Shown in pieces: positions 54,641-64,000 of a stretch of 64,000 bases of DNA. The notes under the pieces are model-generated. The model ran no database searches. It was not told where the DNA came from and saw nothing but the letters and a program-made list of their open reading frames with translations. The stretch is taken from contig ML662465.1 of the NCBI GenBank assembly GCA_007570785.1, positions 5,529,902 through 5,593,901 of the forward strand, read 5' to 3'. Numbering within the stretch: the first letter of the stretch is position 1; every line of letters begins with the position of its first letter. Source of the stretch: Antilocapra americana. Lineage: Eukaryota > Chordata > Mammalia > Artiodactyla > Antilocapridae. The position numbers and the translations under genes are program-made.

Positions 54641-55384
54641 TCTGTTAATAAACAAGAGACATTGGCTTTTGCTTTAGGTTCATAGATACACGTAAGTTAA
54701 AAAAAAAGAAGGAAATTGATTTAAAAAATATTGATTAAACAATAGTATAACAAGCAACAAGGACTGTGAATGGTAGGTAAATAACAGAAGTTTGTTGAGT
54801 ACTGTCTTACCACCTAACTAGTCTGGGACATTAGCCAAGTTAAAATCAATAAGTGCTATAAACAACTTTAGGTTGTTCTTGTCAGATTTCACCTCCAGGG
54901 TGATAGGTGGCCTGTGTTTGGAATGTATACACAGCTTGTGCAGAAAGGTTTGAATTAGCTTACAGCTTAAACCAATCCAAACAAGCCAAGTGGAGACCAA
55001 GTCCAGGTATGAACTCGGGAAGAGCGGATGCCGTCAGTCATGCTTCAGGAGTCACAGATTATTATCTACACCTTGTCCCTGAACTTGTGGTAAACATTCC
55101 TGGCAGCAAATGCAGAAACAATAAATGCTGTGTACAACCATTTCTGTTTTCTACTAAGAGAACACATCTGCTCATTTTCAGGCACAAATCTCACTTGAGA
55201 TTTGACTCAGTGTCCTGGGGGATGGATAATGGGGGGCCCAGTGTGTGTCTCTACTCATATTTTGACAAAAGACACGTAAATATTGATACTATTTAATATG
55301 GTCAGTTCTTCTGAACCTTCCATTCGATGCCGCAAATGGATGACCCATGAGCTGTATTGGGTTTGCAAAAGTTTTTGCTGTTGT
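54641..55384 (-). other. SCNN1B intron 1, nothing recognised
   Basis: AT-rich; no gene or named repeat is supported. Confidence 0.4.
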
Positions 55385-55602
55385 TAGCACGTGTGTGCGT
55401 GCTTAATTACTAAGTCGTCTGACTCTTCACGACCCCATGGACTGTAGCCCGCCAGGCTGCTCTTTCCATGGGGATTCTCCAAGCAACAATACTGGAGTGG
55501 GTTGCCATGCCCTCCACCAGGGGATCTTCCCAACCCAGGCATTGAACCCAAGTCTCCTGCATTGCAGGAGGATTCTTTACCATCTGAGCCACCAGGGAAG
55601 CT
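55385..55602 (-). mobile_element. Bov-tA SINE
   Basis: TTAATTACTAAGTCGTCTGA, TCCAAGCAACAATACTGGAG, and the inverted head TGAGCCACCAGGGAAGC. Confidence 0.9.
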
Positions 55603-55629
55603 GCAGAGTGTTTTAAAAAACATAATTGC

Positions 55630-55881
55630 CTTTTGTAAATAACAGTTTTGTTGAGATAGAATTCACATACTATATAACTCATTCATTTAAAGTGTAGATT
55701 CAGTGGATTTTAGTATATTCACAGAGTTATTCATCCATCACCACAATATATTTTAAAACATTTTCTTCTCACCCCGAAAGAAACTGTACCCATCACCAGT
55801 CACTCTCCACTCCTTCCTCTACCCTACCCCACCTCCAGGCAACCACTAATCTATTTTCTGTCTCTACAGATTGCCTATTCT
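55630..55881 (-). mobile_element. Old L1 fragment, left half
   Basis: GTTGAGATAGAATTCACATA and CTCCAGGCAACCACTAATCT, an inverted mammalian L1 segment. It continues after the BovB insertion at 56557-56890, where ATTTTTGTATATGGTGTGAG is visible. Confidence 0.65.
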
Positions 55882-55894
55882 GGACATTTCATAT

Positions 55895-56543
55895 CAATTC
55901 AGCTCAGCCTCACAGTCGTGTCTAACTCTTTGTGACCCCATGGACTACAGCACACCAGGCCTCCCTGTCCATCACCAACTCCCAGAGTTTACTCAAACTC
56001 ATGTCCATTGAGTTGGTCATGCCATCCAACCATCTCATCTGCTGTCATCCCCTTCTCCTCCCACCTTCAATCTTTCCCAGCATCAGGGTCTTTTCAAATG
56101 AGTCAGCTCTTTGCATCAGGTGGCTAAAGTATTGGAGTTTCAGCTTCAACATAGGTCCTTCCAATGAATATTCAAGACTGATTTCCTTTAGAATGGACTG
56201 GTTGGATCTCCTTGCAGTCCAAGGGACTCTCAAGAGTCTTCTTCAATACCACACTTCAAAAGCATCAACTCTTCTGCACTCAGCTTTCTTTATAGTCCAA
56301 CTCTCAAATCCATACATGACCAATGGAAAAACCATAGCCTTGACTAGACGGAACTTTGTTGGCAAAGTAATGTTTCTGCTTTTTAATATGCTGTCTAGGT
56401 TGGTCATAACTTTCCTTCCAAGGAGTAAGTGTCTTTTATTTTCATGTCTGCAGTCACCATCTGCAGTGATTTTGGAGCCCCCCAAAATAAAGTCTGCCAT
56501 TGTTTCCCCATCTATTTGCCATGAAGTGATGGGACCAGTGATG
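55895..56543 (-). mobile_element. BovB LINE 3' end with perfect 13-bp target duplication
   Basis: Inverted BovB C-terminus and tail inside an older L1. The duplication GGACATTTCATAT occurs at 55882-55894 and 56544-56556. Coding remnants on the minus strand include ITADGDCRHENKRHLLLGRK. Confidence 0.95.
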
Positions 56544-56556
56544 GGACATTTCATAT

Positions 56557-56890
56557 AAATGGAACTATATATTACCTGGTATTTTGTGACTGGCCTTTCA
56601 CTTAGCATAAAGCTTTAATTTTCATGATGCCCAACTTATCTATATTTCCTTTAACTGTTTATGCTTTGGTGCAGTATATAAATTCATTGCCTAACTCAAG
56701 GTCATGAAGAATCATTACTATGATTTACTCTAAGAGTCTTATAGTTTTAGATCTTACATTGAGGTCTTAGACCCAGTTTGAATTAATTTTTGTATATGGT
56801 GTGAGGTAGGGGTTCAGTTTCATTCTTTCACATGAGGATAACCACTTATCCCAACACCCAGACTATTCTTTCCCCTATTTAACTGTCTCA
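56557..56890 (-). mobile_element. Old L1 fragment, right half
   Basis: Inverted ORF2-region sequence continuous with 55630-55881 once the BovB insertion is ignored. Confidence 0.65.
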
Positions 56891-56934
56891 GTGCCCAATT
56901 AATTTTAATTATTGAATTACTGAATTAAAAAAAA

Positions 56935-57075
56935 ACTTATTGGGAGGTGGGAGGGAGGTGTAAAGTGGGAGGGGACATATGTATACTTATGGCTGATTCA
57001 TGTTGATGTATGGCAGAAACCAACACAATATTGTAAAGCAATTATCTTCCAATTAAAAATAAAATTTTTTTAAAT
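56935..57075 (+). mobile_element. Ruminant L1 3' end
   Basis: GACATATGTATACTTATGGC, then ACCAACACAATATTGTAAAG, then an A-rich tail. Confidence 0.85.
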
Positions 57076-57094
57076 ATATAAATTAAAAAAATAA

Positions 57095-58725
57095 ATTAAA
57101 AACTAAAGAAAACCTCAATAAGTGGAGATATTCATGGATCAGAAGTCTCAATATTGATAAGATGTCAATTAACCTCAAATCAACCTTTAGAATTAATTCA
57201 ATTTAAATCAAAATCCCAGCAGACATTATGTAGAAATTGACAAGCTGATTCCAAACATTACATGGAAAAGTAAAAACACTAAAATAGAAAAAAAAAACCT
57301 TTTGAAAAAGAACAAAGTTGAAGGACTTAACTTACTATAAAGTACAGTAATCAAAACAGTGCAATATTGGTGTGATGATAGGCATACTAATAGACATATC
57401 AGTCTATGGGATAGAATAGACTCAAGAAATAGAACTACAAAGGTGCCAAGGTAATTCATGCAGAATGGATAATCTTTTCAAAAAAATATGCTGTAATAAT
57501 GGATATCTTTATTAAAAAAAAAAGGAATCTCAACTCCTACTTCACACTAAATACAAAATATTGACTTGAAATGGATCTGAGACTTAAATATGAGTGCTAA
57601 AATTGTAAAACATCCAGAAGAAAGTATAAGAGAAAAATCAGTGCAATTCCGGGGTGGGCAAAAGATCTTTTAGATAGAACACTAATATTATGAATAATAA
57701 AAGAAAAAAATTGTCCTTTATTAACTAATTAATTCTTCTGCTTTTCAAAACACTTTCAAGGAAATGCAAGAGTAAGTCACTGGGAGAAAATCCTTGTATG
57801 TCTGACAAAGAATGAGTATGTAGAATAAGTAAACAATCCCTACAACTCCACAATAAGACAACCCCCCCCAAAAAAGGAAAAAGATTTTTAAAAAATCTTT
57901 CATAAAAGAAGATATATGAATGGCTCATAAGTGCCTAAAAAGATGTCATACATCATTAGTCCCTGGGGAAATGCAAATCAAAACCACAGTGGGATACCAT
58001 TTCCCACCCACTAGAAGGACTGATAGTATCTAGTGTTAGTGAAGATGTGGAGAAATCAGACTCTCCTACATAAGTGGCTGGAATGCAAAATGGTACAGTC
58101 ACTCTGGAAAACTTTGGCAGTTTCTCATAAAGTTAAATGGGCACTGATCATACGACCTTGCAGTGTCCCTCTTATTGGTCCAAGAGAACCGAAAACATAG
58201 GCTTACACAATGACGTGCACACGAATACTCATAGCAGCCTTGTTCATTAATAATAGCAGCCTTATTCATTAATGATCCCAAACTGGAAACAAGCAACTGT
58301 CCACCAACGGGTGAGTGAATAAGCTGTTGCATATCCATACAATGGAATACTATTCAATAATAAAAGGAACTAACTACTGATGCATACAATGACATGGATG
58401 AATAGTTTTTTAAGAAGCTATTATGCCGAGAGAAAGACGCTAGACACAAAAAGGCTACTTACCGTACAATTCTATTTATATGAAGCCCTGGAAAACATAC
58501 AACCAATCTACAGTGATAGAAAGCAGATCAGTGATTTTCTGGGCCTGATAGGAATAGTGGATCCACCCAAAAGGTAAACCAGGGAGCCTTTTGGAGGTGA
58601 TGCAAGTATTCTATATCTTATGTGAGATGGTGGTTAATTAGACGTATGCATTTGTAATAACTCATCAAATGCTATACTTGAAATGGAATTATTTTGTCTG
58701 TAAATTACATGTAAATAAAGTTTAA
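57095..58725 (+). mobile_element. Old L1, ORF2 C-terminal region and 3' UTR
   Basis: Sense L1 sequence over 1.6 kb. ORF2 motifs run in order: AATCAAAATCCCAGCAGACA, CAAAACCACAGTGGGATACC, ATACAATGGAATACTATTCA. There is no intact frame. A 22-bp tandem duplication sits near 58237-58280 (CAGCCTTGTTCATTAATAAT). Confidence 0.75.
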
Positions 58726-59497
58726 ACAAAATGCTTAAATCCATGCCATCTCAAAATTATGCAAGTTCACATTTTTAAAAAAATCTAGATTTTCTTCAAC
58801 TTCCTGAAAAATCAGAAAGATTTGATAATTGTCTCCACATGGCAGTTTCTTCTAGAAGAGCCCTCCTTAGACTGTGCTTCCCAATTCACCCCAGTTCTCC
58901 CCATTCTCCATTTTCTTACACTCAGCTCACTTCACTCTTTTTTTAATTCCCTGCCTTGCCTTATGTGGACATCTGACTTTGTGACCCCTATAAATTGTAG
59001 GTCAGATGCTATCATTAAAATTCCCTGTACTTAATTTTGCTGCAAAACCTCAATTATCTAAGATTATCAGGGAATAAGAGTTCTGGGTAGCTGGATTTTT
59101 ATAGTTAATTGAAGGTTAACCTGAAAATGGATTGGACTCTGGATACTGAAAAAATCTTTCATGTTTCTGCCTCCTTAGCCCCAGAGCATGACTGACTCTT
59201 TGTTCTTGAGAACTTAGCCAGGTCAGAGCGATTGATGGGGCTCACTGTACTAGGCTGGAAATGGTGAAGGAGAGTTTTAGTTGGAATCGCTCCAGGGACC
59301 AGGGCATTCCCTGGATGTCATTTTTGTTCATAAATGCAAATGTGTCCATTCCAGACACCTAGATTTTGGCCTCTAAATGCCAAAATCGACTAAAATCAAC
59401 CAGGGCGTCTTAGAAAAACTGCTGATACAAGTTTTGATGCAGGAAATGTACAAGATGAGCCTGAGATCTCTTACCATACCGGGAAACAAAGGAAGCT
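58726..59497 (-). other. SCNN1B intron 1, nothing recognised
   Basis: No repeat family, exon or RNA gene is supported. Confidence 0.4.
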
Positions 59498-59510
59498 ATC
59501 AAAGACTACT

Positions 59511-59726
59511 TGTTGCCGTTGTTTAATTTCTAAGTGGTGTCAGATTCTTTTGTGACCCTGTGGACTGTAGCCCACCAGGCTCCTCTGTCTACGGGATTTC
59601 CCAGACAAGAATACTGGCGTGGGTTCCCTTTTCCTTCTCCAGAGGATCTTCCCGACCCAGGGACTGAACCTGTGTCTCCTGAATTGGCAGGTGAACTTTT
59701 TACTACTGAGCCATCAGGGAAACCCC
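59511..59726 (-). mobile_element. Bov-tA SINE with perfect 13-bp target duplication
   Basis: Inverted Bov-tA flanked by ATCAAAGACTACT at 59498-59510 and 59727-59739. Confidence 0.95.
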
Positions 59727-59739
59727 ATCAAAGACTACT

Positions 59740-60950
59740 GGGGTAAGTCAAAAGGACTCCTTGAAGGGATTTTTACTGGCAAAGATAGGACAATTTGAAC
59801 ATATTTAAAAAGAAAGTATGTGATTAATTGAAATATATTAAATGCATAAAAAGCCATGAGTTCATAATAATACTGAAAAAAAGAGGCAGTAAGTAGAACA
59901 TTAATGTTATTTATAAATGTCATTAATAAATGGGTCCCTTATAGGTTGTTGTACCTACATTAGGGGCACTAGCAGATATTATTATACATTCAATAAATTC
60001 CTTAATTTTCTTACAGGATCTGTAAAATTGAAAGCCCAGCCTGTTCCTATATGGCCCTCAGGCTCAGAATATTTTTTATGTTTTCAAGGAGTTAAAAAAG
60101 AAAAAAAAGAACATGCAGTGTCTGTGGCCCACAAAACCTTAACTATTAACTACATCTGGCCCGTTACAGAAAAAAAATTGTCAAAACCTGATTTACTGTG
60201 TCCTATATGTTTGCATTAAATAAGAAGAAATCCTTAAACTGAGTTTTCAAATAAGTATTTGTAAGTTCATTATTTGCCCCCAAAATACCTGCTAATTCAG
60301 TTTCCCAGATGTCAATAATTTGCATACCACCCGAACGATTTTTGCTAAATCCCTATAGCACTTGTATCATTATTCACTTAATATATAACATCATCTGAAT
60401 TCAGATGTTTTTTCCTTGAAAACATTCACCCTCATACTAAGCAACACTATGCCTGTGGATGTTTGATGTGCTAAGCCATTTTTTTCTTAATACATGTTAG
60501 AATAATTCTATGATTTTAAAAAGGGTTCCTCTCAAAAGATTAAAACCATCTTCCTTACGACTCTGGAGGAAATGCTCTGTTAACTATTTTCTGCCCACTT
60601 GAAGCACACCCTCTCTCTCAAGCACTTCCTCCTGTATATTTCAGGTATGTTGGGGTTGCTAGAATTATGCCCATTTCACAGAGAAGGTAACCAGAGTACA
60701 GAGGCACTTACTGTCACAGCGAGTCAGGTAGATCTGGAAATAGAAACAGGTCACCTGCCTTCCAGGCACCTCTCACCACACGCTTGATGGGATCCCTAGC
60801 TTCTGTTCTGCTGCGTGCTGGGAAAGTCTGCAATGCAGCGATAGGCAGTCTCCTCTGAGCACACTTATGCACCTCCTTCACCCAAGGCTGTAGTTCACAG
60901 GCCTCTAAGGGTCCTTTCATAAAGCCAAATAAAGCAGTGTGGTTGATAAG
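59740..60950 (-). other. SCNN1B intron 1, mostly unassigned
   Basis: AT-rich. A weak inverted MIR lies at 60660-60745 (GCCCATTTCACAGAGAAGGT). No exon is seen. Confidence 0.4.
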
Positions 60951-60954
60951 ATAA

Positions 60955-61200
60955 AACCTTAAAATAGTGGCTCCAGGGTGGGATGGGGGAGTGGGGAGCT
61001 GTGGGTGGGGGTGGGGGTAGAAAAGAGGGAGGGGTAAGAGAGAGGAAGAGGATTAAAAGGAACAAACTACTAGGTATAAAATAGATAAGATACAAGGATG
61101 GGAATATAGCCAATATTTTATAACAGCTTAATCACTGTGCTGTATACTTAAACCTAGTCTAATAATGTAAGTCAACTGTACTTCATTAAAAAAAAAAAAG
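60955..61200 (+). mobile_element. L1 3' end
   Basis: GGAACAAACTACTAGGTATA, then CACTGTGCTGTATACTTAAA, then poly(A). Confidence 0.8.
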
Positions 61201-61448
61201 TGGCCCTCCAGCCTTCCTCCAGAAGGATGCAATGGTCCTATTTGAGCTGCTCAGAGATGGGGAATGCTGCCAAGGTCTATCATTAAGTGAGAGATAAGAA
61301 AGGGCAGAACCATATATAAAGCAGGGGTGCATTTGTGTAGGAAAAAAGAGAACTAGCATAGAGATGTTTAGTTGTGTGTGCACAACCCACCTCCAAGGCG
61401 ACACACAACAAAGTCCTGACAGACTGCCTTCAAGAAGGGGAATTGCGG

Positions 61449-61758
61449 GCTTCCCTGGTGGTCCAGTGGTTATGAAACTGTCTTGCAATGCACCAGATCA
61501 ACCCCTGGTCTGGGAAGATCCCACATGCCCTGGGGCAACTAAGCCCGTGGGCCACAACTACTGAGCCGATGGGCAGCAACTACGGAAGCCGTGGGCTCTA
61601 GAGCCCGGGCTCTGCAACAAGAGAGGCCCCAGCAATGAGAGGCCTGCACACCACAAGCTCAGAGTAGCTCCCACTCTCCGCAACTAGAGCAAGCCTGCAC
61701 GCGGCAAGGAAGACGCAGCGCAACCAGAAATAAGTAAATTAATAAATTAAAAAAAGAA
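61449..61758 (+). mobile_element. tRNA-Glu-derived SINE, full length
   Basis: GCTTCCCTGGTGGTCCAGTG head and AATAAGTAAATTAATAAATT tail. Near-identical flanks (AGAAGGGGAATTGCGGG and AGAAGGGCAACTGCGGG) mark the target duplication. Confidence 0.9.
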
Positions 61759-61774
61759 AAGAAGGGCAACTGCG

Positions 61775-62105
61775 GGGTTGGGGGCACAGGCAGGGAAGGA
61801 GGCTTTTAAAAATTGACACAGCGGGGGAAGGTGAGGGTGGGATTAATTGAGAAAGTAGCATTGACATATATACACTCTCTGCTGCAAAATAGTTAGTGGG
61901 AAGTCGCTAAACAACACAGGGAGCCCAGCCTGGAGCTCTGTAATGACCTAGAGGGGTGGGGTGGGGGAAGAAGAGGGAGGCTCAGGAGGGAAGAGACATA
62001 TATATATATATGTACATGTAATTATGACTGATATGTACACAAAAACCAACACAAAACTGTAGAGCAACTTTCCATCATTAAAAATAAATAAAATTAAATT
62101 TAAAA
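61775..62105 (+). mobile_element. L1 3' end
   Basis: Purine-rich GGGGAAGAAGAGGGAGG, then AACCAACACAAAACTGTAGA, then the (AAAT)n tail. Confidence 0.8.
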
Positions 62106-62147
62106 AATGAGTTGCTTCTTTGGCATCTTTTATAAACATTCGAAAAC

Positions 62148-62822
62148 TAAGATCATGGCATCCAGTCCTATCACTTCATGACAAATGATGGGGAAACAAT
62201 GGAAACAGTGATAGGTTTTATTTTCTTGGCATCCAAAATCACTGCAGATGGTGACTGCAGACATGAAATTAAAAGACGTTTGCTCCTTGGAAGAAAAGCT
62301 ATGACCAACCCAGACAGCATATTAAAAAGCAGAGACATTACTTTGCCAACAAAGGTTTGTCTAGTCAAAGTTATAGTTTTTCCAGTAGTCATGTATGGAT
62401 GTGAGAGGTGGACCATAAAGAAGGCTGAGCGCCGAAGAATTGATGCTTTTGAACTGTGGTGTTGAAGAAGACTCTTGAGAGTCCCTTGGACTGCAAGGAG
62501 ATCCAACCAGTCCATCCTAAAGGAAATCAGTCCTGAACATTCATCGGAAGGACTGATGTTGAAGCTGAAACTCCAATACTTTGGCCATCTGATGCCAAGA
62601 AGAACTGACTCACTGGAAAAGACCCTGAAGCTGGGCGAGATTGAAAGCAGAAGGAGAAGGGGACAACAGAGGATGAGAGGGTTGGATGGCATCACTGATT
62701 CAATGGACATGAGTTTGAGCAAGCTCAGGGAGTTGGTGATGGACAGGGAAGCCTGGTGTGCTGCAGTCCATGGAGTTGCAAAGAATTGGACACGACTGAG
62801 TGACTTAACTGAACTGAACTGA
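62148..62822 (+). mobile_element. BovB LINE 3' end, sense orientation, ORF broken by one TGA
   Basis: It encodes the BovB ORF2 C-terminus. The frame 62178-62465 reads KITADGDCRHEIKRRLLLGR and ends at TGA (62463-62465). The same frame resumes and runs from 62475 to 62822 ([20 protein letters not shown]), stopping at the family's usual end [10 protein letters not shown]. Other BovB copies suggest tryptophan at the stop position (inference). It is 5'-truncated and non-autonomous. Confidence 0.9.
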
Positions 62823-62849
62823 TATTCTGGACCACATCGATGTCTAAGC

Positions 62850-62990
62850 TATTCATTTATTCAGTCAGGAAATATTTATTAAGCACCTACTGTGTGCTCA
62901 GCACTGTTCTAAGCATCCAGAATCCATCAGTAAACAAACAGTAAAGAAATCCTTGCCTTTGGGTACCCTACATGCTCCCAGGAGGCAGAA
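62850..62990 (-). repeat. L2 LINE 3' fragment
   Basis: ATTTATTAAGCACCTACTGT, then TGCTCAGCACTGTTCTAAGC, then AACAAACAGTAAAGAAATCC. Confidence 0.75.
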
Positions 62991-64000
62991 AAACGATTTT
63001 AAGAAGCAATTTTAAAATTTATGCTAATTGGAGTTAAGCGTTAAAAAAAAAAAAATCGATATGGCAACCAGTCCATTCACAAAGATGTAAATGTTTCGTA
63101 ATACCAGGTATGGACTAAGCCTCCATGCCGATGCGGTCTAAGCTGACGCAGTCACTACCGAGCAGTCTGGCAGTCTCTATTGCATTTAAAACGTGACAGC
63201 CAGGACATAACAGTTGCACTTCTTGTGTATGTGTCCCTATGTGCTTATATGCATGGGTACTCACGTGCATGTGTGTGTGTGTGTGTGCCTGCGTGCACAT
63301 ACACACAGGAAGGACAGCTATTGCAACACCGTAATACCCTCAAACGAGAAACAAGCTAACCGCCCAGAGTGAAAGGCTGCCGGAGGGTGGATGGGGTGCC
63401 AGCTGCTAACCACAGAGCTGTGGGAGCAAAGCAAGGACGAACAGGCTTGTTATGGGATTTGGGTGCATAAAAAGGCCGGACTAGAGCAGTTCCGACAAGT
63501 GTACCTGGAGTGAGTGCTTCAGGTGAGCCAAAGTGTGGATGTTCTTGGTCTCCGGGTGACGGGTCTGGCCTGGAGCTGCAGGAGTATCCACCCCCATCAC
63601 CAGCAGGCATAAGGAGCCTCGCCCCTTTACCTTTGCGCTGGATACAAACATGTTCATTCTCTATGTTCTGTGAGAAGCTGGAAGGCCCTGATTTAGAAGC
63701 ACTTTCATGCTCATTCTAGCCCTGAAATGCTAAGAATTTATGGCACTGTCGTGCTGAGGTCACGTCTGAGTCCTCGATCTCTGCTATGGTGTTGAGGCAG
63801 GGACCACACTCCCGTACCCCGTGGAGACGTCCTTTGGGTGGTCGCTGCCCCACACTTTGGGGAGGTGTCTGGGGGTGGTGTGGGGGGTGCTGTAGGTGTC
63901 CCACTGTTTCACTCCATGGTGGGGTGATGGTGGAGTCAACCTCCCATCCTACAGGGCAGGGCAATGACAGATTCCCACCCACAGCAAACCCTGGGGCTTT
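62991..64000 (-). other. SCNN1B intron 1, nothing recognised
   Basis: A short (TG)n lies at 63268-63288. The right end is moderately GC-rich but shows neither a CpG island nor a recognisable exon. Confidence 0.45.

Noticed and set aside
56557..58725. Possible twin-primed inversion joining the minus L1 piece to the plus L1 piece
   Set aside because: Both pieces cover overlapping parts of ORF2, so they are better explained as two separate L1 insertions.
63460..63520. TATA-like GCATAAAAAGGCC on the plus strand
   Set aside because: It is on the wrong strand for SCNN1B, has no following exon or CpG-rich region, and is a single weak motif.

Overview
The window is nuclear DNA from a ruminant, most likely a bovid. 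Three things support this: spliced mammalian exons with GT-AG borders, BovB (RTE-type) LINE copies, and more than twenty copies of the ruminant Bov-tA/Bov-A SINE together with older cetartiodactyl tRNA-Glu SINEs. Nothing bacterial or viral is present apart from ancient LTR remnants. The species cannot be fixed from sequence alone.

Two protein genes lie tail to tail. COG7 runs on the + strand from before base 1 to about 20.18 kb. Its last four coding exons (1362-1445, 4762-4876, 17043-17186, 19786-19952) encode the final 169 residues, followed by a short 3' UTR with two AATAAA signals. SCNN1B, the beta subunit of the epithelial sodium channel, runs on the - strand. Its poly(A) signal is at 26166-26171, its stop codon at 26602-26604 and its start codon at 51236-51238. 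Twelve coding exons join in frame into 641 codons, and every intron phase closes. The non-coding first exon and promoter are not recognisable and probably lie beyond base 64000, so 51247-64000 is intron 1. The order COG7 then SCNN1B in convergent orientation matches the known mammalian arrangement (human 16p12).

Region by region: 1-20 kb is COG7 exons in introns full of repeats, including a 2.5 kb BovB LINE and an old HAL1/L1 block with younger L1 3' ends. The segment 20.2-26.1 kb is intergenic, with SINEs, MIR, and an L1 3' insertion with a perfect 17-bp target-site duplication. The segment 26.1-51.2 kb is SCNN1B with a dense exon cluster at 26.6-35.7 kb. The segment 51.2-64 kb is intron 1, rich in L1, BovB and SINE insertions.

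The two genes have unrelated jobs: COG7 is in a Golgi tether, and SCNN1B is part of an apical sodium channel. No previously undescribed system was found. The points most worth checking are a (TG)15 tract just upstream of the SCNN1B exon 12 acceptor, a polypyrimidine tract with a decoy acceptor inside intron 2, and a 53-bp duplicated segment in intron 2.
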